Of a stretch of 64,000 bases of DNA, positions 10,791 through 21,222 are shown one piece after another. The position numbers and the translations under genes are program-made. Source of the stretch: Thermoproteota archaeon (GTDB taxonomy: Archaea; Korarchaeota; JAOZGF01; JAOZFZ01); NCBI GenBank assembly GCA_027492035.1, contig JAOZFT010000004.1, positions 597,249 to 661,248 of the forward strand. Reading direction: 5' to 3'. The notes under the pieces are model-generated. The model saw only the letters and a program-made list of their open reading frames with translations, ran no database searches and was not told the origin of the DNA. Numbering within the stretch: the first letter of the stretch is position 1; each line of letters begins with the position of its first letter.

Positions 10791-12230
10791 TTAATTGGTT
10801 ATGGAGTTCAAAGCTTCACAGAATTCTTTTAAACCTAGAAATAAATCTTCCTTTCTAGTTGAAACGTTGATTCTTATGAATTCGGTGTATTTTTGGCCGA
10901 ACGCTGTACCAGGGGCGACGGCAACTCTCTTCTTTTCAAGTAACTTTTCAGCGAAATCTAAACTATTAAACTTGTCTTTTAAAACTTTAATGAAGAAGTA
11001 AAGCCCGCCTTCAGGCTTCATGTACTTCACTGGTTGATTCTTCAATAATTTATCAGTTAATGAAACATTTCCTTTCATGAACTCCTTGTATTTCTTTTCC
11101 TTTTCTGTTTCCAAAACAGCTAAACCTGCTTTTTGGATAAATGGAGGTACACAAGTTACTGTTAAGGAAATAAGCGAAGAAATTTTGTCAATGATCTCCT
11201 TCTTTCCAATGGCGTAACCTAATCTAAAACCGGTCATTCCATAAGTTTTAGAGAAGGAGTCAACATAAATTGTGTTTTCGTAATTGTATTCCAAAACTGT
11301 TTTGAAAGGTTTAAAAGTTAATTTTGAGTATGTTTCATCAGCTAAAACCAGTAACTTTTTCTCTTCAGCTAACTGAACTATTTCCTCAAGTTCTTTTTCC
11401 CCATAAATTTTCCCTGTAGGGTTGCAAGGGTTATTAATAATTATCATTTTGGTGTTTTCATCGATTTCTTCTTTAAGTTTCTCCGAATCTATCCTCCATC
11501 CTTTCTCAAGCTCTGTATTTATTTCCCCAATTAATCCTTTTGCTTTCATTGTTAAGCTTCCATAAACAGGCCATGAAGGATTAAAGATTATTACCTTCTC
11601 CCCAGGTTTAATGTTGGTTGTTATTGATGCATAAATACCAAATTTGCCTCCAGGAGTTAAAACTATATTTTCATTTGCGAAGTCTAAACTGTTTTCCTCA
11701 TTCACTTTCTCAATTATTGCTTTCTTAACTTCTTCTAAACCCGTAGGTGAGGAATAACTCATGTTTTTTTTGGTTAATGAGTCTTTTAAGGCATTAATTG
11801 CTTCTTCAGGTGGGCCGTAACAGGGTTCACCTACTTCTAGATGCACAACTTTTTTTCCAAGTGTTTCAAGCTCTTTAGCCTTTATGAATAAATTATAAAA
11901 AGCCTTACTTCTTTCTTCTGCCTTAAACCCTTGAATTCTCCTTGATTCATTAATTACTATACCTAATACTGTTAAAATATACTCTTTCTCTTTCCTGCTC
12001 ATTTCTAACTTTTCAAGAACTCCCTTTATTAATTCATTTTCCCTTTTAACATCTAAAACAGGTAAGTTTCTTTCCTTTTTTAGTTTCCCCACTTCCTCAA
12101 CCAACTTTAGCCTCTTCAGTAAAAGAGCTGCTGTACTTAAGGTAACGTCATCTATTTCCTGTCTCCTTTTCTTTATTTCTGCATAGCTTCTGTTCAGGTT
12201 CAATTTTTCTCCTTTGGTTTTAGAGGACAT
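10791..12230 (-). CDS. Chorismate mutase (AroQ)-class I/II aminotransferase fusion
   Basis: N-terminal about 95 aa AroQ helix pattern (KKRRQEIDDVTLSTAALLLKRLKLVEEVGKLKKERNLPVLDVKRE); C-terminal PLP fold with NNPCNPTGKIY, ADETYSKLTF, SFSKTYGMTGFRLGYA. Confidence 0.9.
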   Translation of the reverse strand: MSSKTKGEKLNLNRSYAEIKKRRQEIDDVTLSTAALLLKRLKLVEEVGKLKKERNLPVLDVKRENELIKGVLEKLEMSRKEKEYILTVLGIVINESRRIQGFKAEERSKAFYNLFIKAKELETLGKKVVHLEVGEPCYGPPEEAINALKDSLTKKNMSYSSPTGLEEVKKAIIEKVNEENSLDFANENIVLTPGGKFGIYASITTNIKPGEKVIIFNPSWPVYGSLTMKAKGLIGEINTELEKGWRIDSEKLKEEIDENTKMIIINNPCNPTGKIYGEKELEEIVQLAEEKKLLVLADETYSKLTFKPFKTVLEYNYENTIYVDSFSKTYGMTGFRLGYAIGKKEIIDKISSLISLTVTCVPPFIQKAGLAVLETEKEKKYKEFMKGNVSLTDKLLKNQPVKYMKPEGGLYFFIKVLKDKFNSLDFAEKLLEKKRVAVAPGTAFGQKYTEFIRINVSTRKEDLFLGLKEFCEALNSITN

Positions 12231-13314
12231 TTTTTAAGACCCCTGCCTTCAAACAATTATCTACTATAACCAAGTTTGTTATGCTTTCAACTACAGGTAC
12301 AGCTCTAGGGACTATGCAAGGATCATGTCTTCCCCTCAGAACCATTATTTCCTCCTTCATCTCCTTTAAATTAACTGTATTTTGGGGTTTGCTTATTGAG
12401 GGGGTGGGTTTAAAGAATACCTTAAATGTTAAAGGCATTCCTGTACTTAAACCTCCAAGGACGCCTCCTGCATTATTTGTCAAAGTAACTATTTTTCCCT
12501 TTCTCAAAACGTATTGGTCATTATTTTCTGAACCCTTCATTTCTGAAACTTTAAATCCTGCTCCAAACTCTACAGCTTTAACTGCAGGTATGGAAAAGAA
12601 TCCCTTACTAAGTTCAGACTCTAAAGATTGGAAAACAGGTTCACCTAATCCCACAGGTAAACCGTAAACGATTCCAGCCACAACTCCTCCCAGGCTGTCT
12701 CCCTCTTTCTTTGCTTCAATAATTGCCCTTTTCATTTTTTCAGCTGTTTCGGATTCTGGGCATCTAACAGGGTTTGAGTACCTTTTTTCACTTATTTCTT
12801 CTCTGCTTAACTTCTTAACCCTTATTTTTCCTACTTGGTAAGTGTAGGTTAAGGTCTCTATTCCTAGTTCCTCCTTAAGTATTTTTTTAGCTATTGCTCC
12901 AGCCATGACGAAAGAAGCTGTAATTCTTCCTGAAAACCTTCCTCCCCCCCTGTAATCATTGTATCCTCGATATTTCACTCTTGCAGGGTAGTCTGCATGT
13001 CCAGGCCGTGGTAAATCTTTTATTTCCATGTAGGGCCTAGAGTCCATCTTTCTGTTTTTTATAATCATTGCAATAGGCGCCCCGGTTGTGTAACCTCTGA
13101 AAACGCCTGAAAGGATTTCCACTTTATCTTTTTCAAACCTTGTAGTGGTTATTTCTGGATAAAACGGCTTTCTTAAGTCTAACTCCTTCTGAATATCCTT
13201 TTCATTTAGTTTCAAACCTGCTGGGCACCCATCAATCACAACCCCAACTACTTTGCCATGGCTTTCTCCAAAACTTAAGATTTTAAATCTGTCCCCGAAA
13301 ATGTTTCCAGTCAA
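12220..13314 (-). CDS. aroC: Chorismate synthase
   Basis: FGESHGKVVGVVIDGCPAG, RPGHADYPARVKYRGYNDYRGGGRFSGR, GRHDPCIVPRAVPV. Confidence 0.97.
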   Translation of the reverse strand: MTGNIFGDRFKILSFGESHGKVVGVVIDGCPAGLKLNEKDIQKELDLRKPFYPEITTTRFEKDKVEILSGVFRGYTTGAPIAMIIKNRKMDSRPYMEIKDLPRPGHADYPARVKYRGYNDYRGGGRFSGRITASFVMAGAIAKKILKEELGIETLTYTYQVGKIRVKKLSREEISEKRYSNPVRCPESETAEKMKRAIIEAKKEGDSLGGVVAGIVYGLPVGLGEPVFQSLESELSKGFFSIPAVKAVEFGAGFKVSEMKGSENNDQYVLRKGKIVTLTNNAGGVLGGLSTGMPLTFKVFFKPTPSISKPQNTVNLKEMKEEIMVLRGRHDPCIVPRAVPVVESITNLVIVDNCLKAGVLKNVL

Positions 13315-13336
13315 AAATTTAACCTCTCCAAACTTT

Positions 13337-14626
13337 TTAACTGTTTAAATCAATTATTTTCGCTCCTAACCTTCTCATTTCATTCAAAAAACCAGGATAT
13401 GAAACATCAACGCTTTCTTTTCCCTTAATAATGCTTCCACTCTCTAAGCCTATAGCTAATGAAGTGAAGGCCATAAACAGTCTGTGGTCGTTGTAGCTCT
13501 CAAAGACTCCTCCTTTTAATTTCTCTTTCCCCTTTATTACTAAACCATCTCTCTTCTCACTTATTTCCACACCTAACTTTGCTAACTCGGTCGCTAAGCA
13601 ATGTATCCTATCTGACTCTTTTTTTCTGGCGTGTTCAACTCCTTCAATAATTGTTTCCTTCTTGGTTTTAGTAGCTACAACCGCTAAAACAGGCAGTAAA
13701 TCCGGCGTGTCTTCTAAATTGAATTTTCCACCTTCTATTTCGCCAGCTTCAAAAAACAATTCGTTTCTTTTAACCTTTATGTTCTGCCCCATTTCTTTAA
13801 GGTACTCAATTATTTTCATGTCGCCTTGTGGCTCTGTGAAACTTAGTTTCCTCACTACTAAATTCGACTTTGAAACAGCTGCAGCCGCTAAGAAAAAAGA
13901 AATTGAACTGAAGTCTCCAGGAATTCTGAATTTTAAACCTTTTATTTCACTTTTAGGCTCCACCATAAACTCCTTAAATCCTTCATTTTCAACTTTTACA
14001 CCGTACTTTCCTAAAACATTTAAGGTCATTTCTATGTATGGTTTAGAGACTATTCTGTCCTTAACCAATATTCTCGTTTCTTCACTTGCCTTCACTGAAG
14101 AAATTAATAAAGCTGAAATAAATTGGGAAGATGTTCCTCCAGTAATTTCTGTTTCACCACCTGTAATTCCTCCTCCACTGACTATTACCGGTGGGAAACC
14201 ATTAAGTCTAGTTGACCATGCTTCCACACCTAAATCTTTGAGTGATTTAAGAAGAGGACCCATGGGTCTCTTTCTTAAACTTTCATCACCTGTTAAGACA
14301 CTGTATCCCTTTCTCACTAAACCTGAAATAGCTGTTAAGAAACGAATGGTTGTACCTGAATTTCCAGCATTTATCACATCTTCAGGGGTCTCTGGTAAAC
14401 CTATCCCCTCCACTACCAACTTCCTTCTTGTTCTTTTAACTTCAGCACCTAACTTCTCAACTCCTTCAATTGTTGCTTTAGTATCTTTTGAAAACAAAGG
14501 GTTAATTATTGTATTTCTTCCGGTAGTTAACAGCGAAACAACTACTGCTCGGTGGGTATAACTTTTACTTGGGGGGGCTTCAACTTTTCCCCTTATCTTC
14601 GTTGGGTAAACCTTGATTGAAGACAT
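13337..14626 (-). CDS. aroA: 3-phosphoshikimate 1-carboxyvinyltransferase (EPSP synthase)
   Basis: PPSKSYTHRAV, NAGNSGTTIRFLTA, LRKRPMGPL, GGTSSQFISALL, ARKKESDRI, YNDHRLFMAF. Confidence 0.96.
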   Translation of the reverse strand: MSSIKVYPTKIRGKVEAPPSKSYTHRAVVVSLLTTGRNTIINPLFSKDTKATIEGVEKLGAEVKRTRRKLVVEGIGLPETPEDVINAGNSGTTIRFLTAISGLVRKGYSVLTGDESLRKRPMGPLLKSLKDLGVEAWSTRLNGFPPVIVSGGGITGGETEITGGTSSQFISALLISSVKASEETRILVKDRIVSKPYIEMTLNVLGKYGVKVENEGFKEFMVEPKSEIKGLKFRIPGDFSSISFFLAAAAVSKSNLVVRKLSFTEPQGDMKIIEYLKEMGQNIKVKRNELFFEAGEIEGGKFNLEDTPDLLPVLAVVATKTKKETIIEGVEHARKKESDRIHCLATELAKLGVEISEKRDGLVIKGKEKLKGGVFESYNDHRLFMAFTSLAIGLESGSIIKGKESVDVSYPGFLNEMRRLGAKIIDLNS

Positions 14627-14634
14627 TTTTTAGT

Positions 14635-15507
14635 TCACCACTTCCCTGCTTTATTTTTTGAATTAACTTCTGTAACAATCAATTCCCCTTTGAATTCTCT
14701 CCATCTCTCAATAATCTCTCTACAGGTCTCTTTCTCACAAATAGCAAACATGGAAGGGCCTGTACCTGAAACTCCTGCTGTCAATGCACCTGTTTCTACG
14801 GCTTCAATTAAAGGAGCTGTTTCCAAGTTTAACACTGCGGAAATAAGTAATCCGTTCAAGAAAGAAGCTTCCCAATACTTTCCTTTCAAAGCTAAATTGA
14901 AAGCCTCCTCTGACAAGGAACTGAGCTTCTCCATCTTTTTCACGTTCACCTTAATTGTGTAAACCTTCTTTTTAGGTACTAATATCACAACCTTAAACTC
15001 CCTTAACTCCTCTCTCCTAATTAGTTTCTTCTTTAAGTTGTCTGTGAAAACTATTCCTCCGAAAAAGGAGGCGGATGCGTCATCTAAAGCCCCTGTAACT
15101 GAAACTTTAGCTTTTAAAGATGCCTCAACTCCTAACTTAACAGCTTCCAAGTCCTTTATTTTCCTTTTTAGGGCGTAAGCTGTAGCCAATACTGTAGCGT
15201 TAGCTGCAGCGCTTGAACTTTTCAACCCTCTTGCTATAGGTATTTCTGAAAAAGTTTTCACGCGGGCCCCATACTCGGTAGCTTTAAAATATCTCAAAGT
15301 TGCCTTTACCGCTTCCTTAACCAGTTCAGGGTTTTCTTGTGGATTGTTTAGGATTTCAACAATTACTTCCTCCTCTCCTTCAACAAGTTCCACTTCAGCC
15401 TTTGTTTCTAGTTTCACACCTATAGCCACTCCCTTCTTGGCAGGTATGGCATTCACCACTGTTACAGCTCCAAAAGCTCTGGCTCTACCTTTCAAATCCT
15501 TTTTCAA
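14635..15507 (-). CDS. aroK: Shikimate kinase, archaeal GHMP-kinase type
   Basis: GHMP motif PIARGLKSSSAAANATVLA, VTGALDDASASFFGG, AGVSGTGPSMFAIC; located between aroA and aroE. Confidence 0.94.
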   Translation of the reverse strand: MKKDLKGRARAFGAVTVVNAIPAKKGVAIGVKLETKAEVELVEGEEEVIVEILNNPQENPELVKEAVKATLRYFKATEYGARVKTFSEIPIARGLKSSSAAANATVLATAYALKRKIKDLEAVKLGVEASLKAKVSVTGALDDASASFFGGIVFTDNLKKKLIRREELREFKVVILVPKKKVYTIKVNVKKMEKLSSLSEEAFNLALKGKYWEASFLNGLLISAVLNLETAPLIEAVETGALTAGVSGTGPSMFAICEKETCREIIERWREFKGELIVTEVNSKNKAGKW

Positions 15508-16375
15508 GTGTTTTCACCACGGCTTCTTTCATTTTCTTTAAAGGGGGTTTTTTTCCAGTCCATATTTTGAAAGAAGCTGCACCTTGCCCAACCAACATGT
15601 CTAATCCGTTTATTACTTCAGCCCCTTTTTCTTCAGCTAAGTGGAGAGTTTTAGTCTTTAATGGATTGTATATTACATCGAAAACTGTGTGGTATGGTTG
15701 AAAAAGATTTTTCGGGATCAATGATTCTTCAGTGTTTGGGTACATGCCTACAGGTGTAGCGTTAACAATTAAATCAGATTTAGGGATTGCTTTTTTGAGT
15801 GAGTTCATGTTTAGTTTTTCAGCTTCCAAAACAGTTTCTCCCCCTTTTAGTTTATTGAAGAACTTAATAAGTTCTTTCGCTCTTTCAACTGTTCTGTTAA
15901 GCACAATTATTTTTTCAACATTTTCTTTGATCAAGAAATAAATTACTGCTTTTGCAGCTCCTCCAGCCCCCAAAACAACAGCCCTTTTATTCTTCACTTT
16001 AATTTTACGCTTTCTAAAAGTGGCTTCCACGCCTTCAACATCTGTGTTGAAACCTATTAACTCACCATTCCTGTTCAGTACAGTGTTCACTGCTTTCATT
16101 TGTTGTGCCGATTCATCTAAGTCATCAAGGTAACGCATAATTTCTTCCTTGTAAGGTATTGTTACGTTAAATCCCCCAACTCCCAACCCCCTTAATCCCT
16201 CCACAACCTTTCTAAGCATGATCCTTTCAATATTGAACGCTAAATATACTCTGTTCATTTTCAACTCTTTGAAAGCTTCATTTTGCATTAGAGGGGAGAG
16301 GGAGTGGTTAACAGGTAACCCTATTAAACAATAAAGTGTAGGTGGCCTATTACTCTGTTCTACTGGCCAGAACAT
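15485..16375 (-). CDS. aroE: Shikimate dehydrogenase
   Basis: GLPVNHSLSPLMQNEAF, GGFNVTIPYKEEIM, AVNTVLNRNGELIGFNTDVEG, VLGAGGAAKAV, NATPVGMYPN; start overlaps the aroD end. Confidence 0.96.
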   Translation of the reverse strand: MFWPVEQSNRPPTLYCLIGLPVNHSLSPLMQNEAFKELKMNRVYLAFNIERIMLRKVVEGLRGLGVGGFNVTIPYKEEIMRYLDDLDESAQQMKAVNTVLNRNGELIGFNTDVEGVEATFRKRKIKVKNKRAVVLGAGGAAKAVIYFLIKENVEKIIVLNRTVERAKELIKFFNKLKGGETVLEAEKLNMNSLKKAIPKSDLIVNATPVGMYPNTEESLIPKNLFQPYHTVFDVIYNPLKTKTLHLAEEKGAEVINGLDMLVGQGAASFKIWTGKKPPLKKMKEAVVKTLEKGFER

Positions 16376-17057
16376 TTAGAAAACCTCTTAACTCATTGAT
16401 GGAGGGCTGTCCAGGAGCTGCTTTTTCATTCGGTAATGAGCAGTATGTGAAGGGAGCGCCTAAATAAACACCTAAAACTCTTGAAATTAAACCTAAACTG
16501 CCCATGCAGAAAGCTATTAATTTCTTCCTTTTCACCTTGTACAGGTTCAAAATTTTCAGGTTGTCGCTTGTTTCTTTGGCAAATGTAACAATTTTCGCAA
16601 TGTCCCCTTTACTTTCTGCATCTTTTAACTTTTCATTAAGTGATCCTTCTTCAGGAGTCCCTGTGAAGTCATGGTGTGAAGCAATAACCTCTACTCCTTT
16701 TTCATCCATTAAGTCTAGGAGTGAAGGATTATCTTTTATGGTTTCAATTTCTAAATCGAAGAAGTGAGGGCTAAGCTCCGTTACTTTTCTCACAATTTCT
16801 AGCCTTTCCTTTTCCTGTCCCCTAAAATAACCTCCTTCCTCCTTTCTTCTAACTGTAAAAATAAACTTTGTCTCTTCTCCAAAATCGTGCAGTGTTTCAG
16901 CTATCTCTGAAAAGTTTTTTGATTCTTTAAAATTGAAAATGTCCCACCTAACCTCAACGTATTTGACACGGTATTTTCCTGTTTTTGAAAGCAGAAACTT
17001 GAGCTGTCCAGTTTTTTCAGGCATTAATGTAACACAAATTTTATCTGTAAGGTTCAT
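16350..17057 (-). CDS. aroD: 3-dehydroquinate dehydratase, type I
   Basis: VEVRWDIF, FTVRRKEEGGYF, FDLEIET, SHHDFTGTP, DIAKIVTFA, PGQPS. Confidence 0.94.
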   Translation of the reverse strand: MNLTDKICVTLMPEKTGQLKFLLSKTGKYRVKYVEVRWDIFNFKESKNFSEIAETLHDFGEETKFIFTVRRKEEGGYFRGQEKERLEIVRKVTELSPHFFDLEIETIKDNPSLLDLMDEKGVEVIASHHDFTGTPEEGSLNEKLKDAESKGDIAKIVTFAKETSDNLKILNLYKVKRKKLIAFCMGSLGLISRVLGVYLGAPFTYCSLPNEKAAPGQPSINELRGFLNVLASRTE

Positions 17058-17069
17058 TCTTGACTTCCT

Positions 17070-18125
17070 TTATTTTTCAAGAATAAACTCTTCAACTTCC
17101 ACACCGAAATGTCTAGCTTTTTTCTGAGAAAAATAAACAAGTACTTTGTCTCCCTTTCTTATTTTCTTGACTGAAACTGGGTTTCCATCTTTATTGACTA
17201 AATTTACTGTTTCAGCGTTTTGAAGAAGAATAGAGCCTGTTTCTTCCCCCGTTTTAGCTTTCAGCATTATTAATGGCCTTTTCTCTATTTTCACCCTTCC
17301 GACTACCACCTTCTCTGATTCACCCTTGAAATTAACAGTTAACACTTCATCCCCGCTTTTTAACTCAGACAGGTACTTTGTCCTGTTTTCATCCACTAAA
17401 ATGTAGCTATGAATTGGTCCTGCATTAACTCTGAATGGTCTGGTTTCTACAAAGGGATTTTCAATTGTTTCGCTGTGTACAAGGAAAAGGAAATTCCCTT
17501 GGTTACCTACAAGCATTCCTTCTCCCTTGTTTAGCATTGTTACAGTGTCAACACATGCTCTGTCACCTAAACCTGTCTCTTTAACTTCAAAAACTTCTGC
17601 CTCCACTAATTTTAATTTTTTAACGCTTTTTATTTGTGAAAACAGGGTTTCAAGTTCACTTTTGTTTCTAATAGGCACAATCACCCCGTCAACCCCCTTC
17701 TCCAGTATAGTTAATAATGTACCTATCTTTTCTTTACCTTTCTCAACATAGATTTTTGTTCCTTTTTTCTGTAATTTAGCGATTAAGTTTTCAATTGGAA
17801 TTATTCTCCAGTTTAGCAGTTCCAGTATCACTGACTCAGCCCCCTCTTCTGCAGCCTCCACAACTTTTGCTTCCTCTTCCCCCTTCTCTATTTTTAAAGA
17901 AACAGAAAATTTCTTAACTTGCGGATCAACTTCTCTTTTGTTTCTGTAAACCACTACGTCTGCCTTCTTTGAAGGTGAAATTATTGTGGCTCCCTCTATC
18001 CTTCTTTCTCTGATTTCTTCAATGTAGAACTTGTCCACGCCATGTTTCATGGCCTCTTCAACTATAGGGACTGTTTCCTCAGTTAAACAAGGCAGTTTAA
18101 TAATTATCTTTCCAAGTTTATTCAT
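17070..18125 (-). CDS. 3-dehydroquinate synthase II (AroB')
   Basis: Archaeal DHQS II family ([35 protein letters not shown]...[20 protein letters not shown]). Start adjusted from ORF start 18161 to MNKLGK at 18125, next to the preceding stop. Confidence 0.95.
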   Translation of the reverse strand: MNKLGKIIIKLPCLTEETVPIVEEAMKHGVDKFYIEEIRERRIEGATIISPSKKADVVVYRNKREVDPQVKKFSVSLKIEKGEEEAKVVEAAEEGAESVILELLNWRIIPIENLIAKLQKKGTKIYVEKGKEKIGTLLTILEKGVDGVIVPIRNKSELETLFSQIKSVKKLKLVEAEVFEVKETGLGDRACVDTVTMLNKGEGMLVGNQGNFLFLVHSETIENPFVETRPFRVNAGPIHSYILVDENRTKYLSELKSGDEVLTVNFKGESEKVVVGRVKIEKRPLIMLKAKTGEETGSILLQNAETVNLVNKDGNPVSVKKIRKGDKVLVYFSQKKARHFGVEVEEFILEK

Positions 18126-18906
18126 TTTTGAAAGCCTCCAAAGCCTCCTTAACCGATGCATTTTCTAAAATTATCATTCTTAAACATTTGAGAAGTAAAG
18201 TTGGATTTTCAGCTTGGAAAATGTTTCTTCCAAAAGTTATTCCTGCAGCTCCAGCATCCATGGCTCCTTTAACCATTTTGAAAACATCCTCAACTGTTTC
18301 TTGTTTAGGTCCACCTGCAATCACCACAGGAACTAAACTTGATTCAACAACCTTTTTGAAACTTGCAACAGTTCCTGTATACGTTGTTTTAACTATGTCT
18401 GCACCAAGTTCCCCAGCTATCCTTGTTATGTGTGAAACAGTTGAAGGACTGAACTTATCTTTTATCTTTTCTCCTCTTGCATACATCATAGCTATCAATG
18501 GTAAACCGAACCTGTCACATTCATCAGCAACCCTTCCTAATTTAACAAGCATTTCATGTTCATTTTTTGCACCTATGTTTACATGTACAGAAACCGCGTC
18601 AGCTCCTAACCTTATAGCTTCCTCTATAGATGAAACTTGAACCTTAAAATTCGGTTTTAAACTTAAATCCGTGCTTGCTGACAAATGCATTATCAACCCT
18701 AGATTTGGCGGTTTTTCTAAGTTTCTTAGAACTCCTTTATGAACAATTATTGACGTTGCTCCTCCTTTCTCAATTTTTTCTATGGTTCCATATATCTCCT
18801 TCAACCCTTTAATTGGTCCCATACTTACTCCGTGATCCATGGGTACACAGATCATTTTTCCGTTCTCAGTTATCCTGCCTAAACGAATTATTTTTCCTAT
18901 ACACAT
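18118..18906 (-). CDS. 2-amino-3,7-dideoxy-D-threo-hept-6-ulosonate synthase (AroA', class I aldolase-like)
   Basis: VPMDHGVSMGPIKGL, Schiff-base region DIVKTTYTG, VIAGGPKQ, GAAGITFGRNIFQ; adjacent to AroB'. Confidence 0.93.
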   Translation of the reverse strand: MCIGKIIRLGRITENGKMICVPMDHGVSMGPIKGLKEIYGTIEKIEKGGATSIIVHKGVLRNLEKPPNLGLIMHLSASTDLSLKPNFKVQVSSIEEAIRLGADAVSVHVNIGAKNEHEMLVKLGRVADECDRFGLPLIAMMYARGEKIKDKFSPSTVSHITRIAGELGADIVKTTYTGTVASFKKVVESSLVPVVIAGGPKQETVEDVFKMVKGAMDAGAAGITFGRNIFQAENPTLLLKCLRMIILENASVKEALEAFKNE

Positions 18907-18923
18907 TTCACTGACACTTCCAC

Positions 18924-19994
18924 CTATATGAAGCCTTTAACTTTCATTAACTCAGCTAAAAGTAGAACACATCCTGCAGCCCCCCTTATTGTATTATGTA
19001 CAAGTAAAGAGAAGAGTAATGTTTTCTCGTTTTTTCCATACCTTAACCTGCCGATTGTAACTGACATTCCTGGAACAGAGCCAGCTAACTTGTCAAATCT
19101 AGGTTGAGGTCTGTCTTTTTCTTCTCTAATTATTAACGGTTTTTCCGGTGCCGTAGGTAATTTCAGTTTCTGCGGTTCACCTATGAAATTCCTTATTTCC
19201 TCCTTTACTTCATCTAAATCAACTTTTTCCGACAGTTCCAAGTAAACATTTTCTAAATGTCCATCTTTAACAGGTACTCGGTTACATGAAGCATGTATCT
19301 TTACATTGTAATCTTTGAAGGAGTTGTTTTCAAGTCTTCCAAGTATTTTCCTTGTTTCATTCCCTATCTTTTCCTCTTCTTTTTCTATGTAAGGAATTAC
19401 ATTATCTATTATATCTAGTGAAGAAACTCCTGGGTAACCTGCCCCTGAAACAGCCTGTAAAGTGTTAACTACAACTTTTTCTACTCTGTACAAGTTTGTT
19501 ATCGGCTTCAAAGCCAGAGATAAACCAACTGTTGAACAGTTAGGGTCAGTAACTATGAAGCCTTCTGTTCCCAGTTCTCTCTTTTGTGCATCAATCACTT
19601 CAAGATGTTCAGGGTTAACTTCGGGTATAACTAATGGAACCATTTCATGGAGCCTGTAGGCGCTTGCGTTGCTTAAAACAGGGAACCCTTCCTTTGCAAA
19701 CTTAATTTCTACCTCCTTGGCTGCAGAGGATGGTAAGGACGAAAAAACAATGTCTACATCTAAATCTTTAGTGTTCACAGCCGAAATGTTCTTCTCTTTT
19801 ATTTCTTCAGGCAATTCGGTTGGTAACAGCCAGTTAACAGCTTCTCCATACCTTTTGCCGGCTGAACTGTAGCCGAACAATGTTTCTAGTTCAAAATAGG
19901 AGTGCTTATTTAACATGTCAACAAATCTTTGGCCAACTGCACCTGTCGCCCCTAGCAAAGCTACCTTCATCTTTCCCATTTCATCTTTCACCAA
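18924..19994 (-). CDS. asd: Aspartate-semialdehyde dehydrogenase
   Basis: LGATGAVGQRFV, FSSLPSSAAKEVE, TDPNCSTVGLSLAL, QAVSGAGYPGVSSLD; 356 aa. Confidence 0.96.
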   Translation of the reverse strand: MVKDEMGKMKVALLGATGAVGQRFVDMLNKHSYFELETLFGYSSAGKRYGEAVNWLLPTELPEEIKEKNISAVNTKDLDVDIVFSSLPSSAAKEVEIKFAKEGFPVLSNASAYRLHEMVPLVIPEVNPEHLEVIDAQKRELGTEGFIVTDPNCSTVGLSLALKPITNLYRVEKVVVNTLQAVSGAGYPGVSSLDIIDNVIPYIEKEEEKIGNETRKILGRLENNSFKDYNVKIHASCNRVPVKDGHLENVYLELSEKVDLDEVKEEIRNFIGEPQKLKLPTAPEKPLIIREEKDRPQPRFDKLAGSVPGMSVTIGRLRYGKNEKTLLFSLLVHNTIRGAAGCVLLLAELMKVKGFI

Positions 19995-21222
19995 ACTTTC
20001 TCCTTAATAAGTTTAAAGCCTCCCTCCTTCTACTCCAAGGTACGAAAAGCCTGATTGAGGAATGGATTGTAAGTAAACCAAAAACATTTATCTTAGCCTC
20101 AGCTAAAGGCGAAACTGCTCTAGCTATAACTCCAGGTGTCGTCTCAAGTTTTTTACCTTTTAAAGTAACTAGTGCTAAATTCTCTATTGTTGAAATAGCC
20201 TTGACAGCATTTTCCCTTCCTCTGTTGTCTATTACTTCATGTAATTTATTCAAGATTTCACTGGGGTTTCCATCAACATAGAAAATAACTGCCTTCTCCT
20301 CTGTTGAAATCGCAAGTATTTTCCCTTTGCTTAACTGAACCTTTTCAGTTAAAACTTTGAGGGTTTCAGGCTTACTTGCAGCTTTCCCTACCACCGTCAC
20401 CATGCAAACCGGTTTATTATAGCTTGTTAAACTGAAACTTAAAGCATCTCCCTCAATTACAGTTCCTCCATTCGTTAAGGATCCGTTGCTGATTCCTACA
20501 ATCCTTATCTTCATTCCCTTAAGTATATACTTCAAAGCCTTGTTAGCTATAACCTTTGCTCCACTTAAAGTTAAATAAGAAGCTTCTTCCACATTTATTT
20601 TGTTAAGTAATTTAGCGTTTTTCACTTTAGCCGGATCTGCAGTATAAAAGCCTTCAACATCCTTGACTAAAACAACTTCTTTCAAACCTAAACAGCTTGC
20701 AAGAACAACAGCAGTTAAGTCACTGCCTCCTCTACCCATAGTAGTTATTTCTCCCTTTTCTGTTTTGCCTAAGAAGCCACAAATTACAATATTATATCCT
20801 TTCTCAAGTAAAGGCTTAAACTCGTTTCGAATTTTCAATTTACATTTCTTTATTAACGGGTTTGCGTTACCGAAAACATTGTCTGTTATTATTGGCCAAA
20901 GTTTAGATGAAGGAGTAATTAATTCTATTTTTACATTCATTGTTTTCAAAGTGGAGTAAAGCAGTTTAGCAGCTAACTCTTCACCAGAAGACATAACTAA
21001 ATCCATGTCTCTCTTAGAGACTTCTTTAAAAGATGCTTTTTCAGCTAATTCAATGAGGCTGTCGGTCATGTTCTTTAAAGCTGAAACAACAATTACCAGT
21101 CTCTTCCCTCCATCAACCTCCCTTTTTACTAGTTCCGCAACTTTCCTTATTGATTTCCAGTCGGTTAGCACAGAACCTCCGAACTTAACCACTGATAAGT
21201 TCTTCACAGAAACCTCCTCCAA
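19981..21222 (-). CDS. lysC: Aspartate kinase with ACT domains
   Basis: VKFGGSVLTD, MSSGEELAAKLL, TMGRGGSDLTAVVLA, VKDVEGFYTADP; C-terminal regulatory region. Confidence 0.95.
   Translation of the reverse strand: MEEVSVKNLSVVKFGGSVLTDWKSIRKVAELVKREVDGGKRLVIVVSALKNMTDSLIELAEKASFKEVSKRDMDLVMSSGEELAAKLLYSTLKTMNVKIELITPSSKLWPIITDNVFGNANPLIKKCKLKIRNEFKPLLEKGYNIVICGFLGKTEKGEITTMGRGGSDLTAVVLASCLGLKEVVLVKDVEGFYTADPAKVKNAKLLNKINVEEASYLTLSGAKVIANKALKYILKGMKIRIVGISNGSLTNGGTVIEGDALSFSLTSYNKPVCMVTVVGKAASKPETLKVLTEKVQLSKGKILAISTEEKAVIFYVDGNPSEILNKLHEVIDNRGRENAVKAISTIENLALVTLKGKKLETTPGVIARAVSPLAEAKINVFGLLTIHSSIRLFVPWSRRREALNLLRRKFGER

Noticed and set aside
12940-12960. C-rich or G-rich runs inside aroC (about 12950) and aroA (about 14571)
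   Set aside because: Seven-base runs inside coding sequence that encode conserved residues; not convincing as contingency loci.
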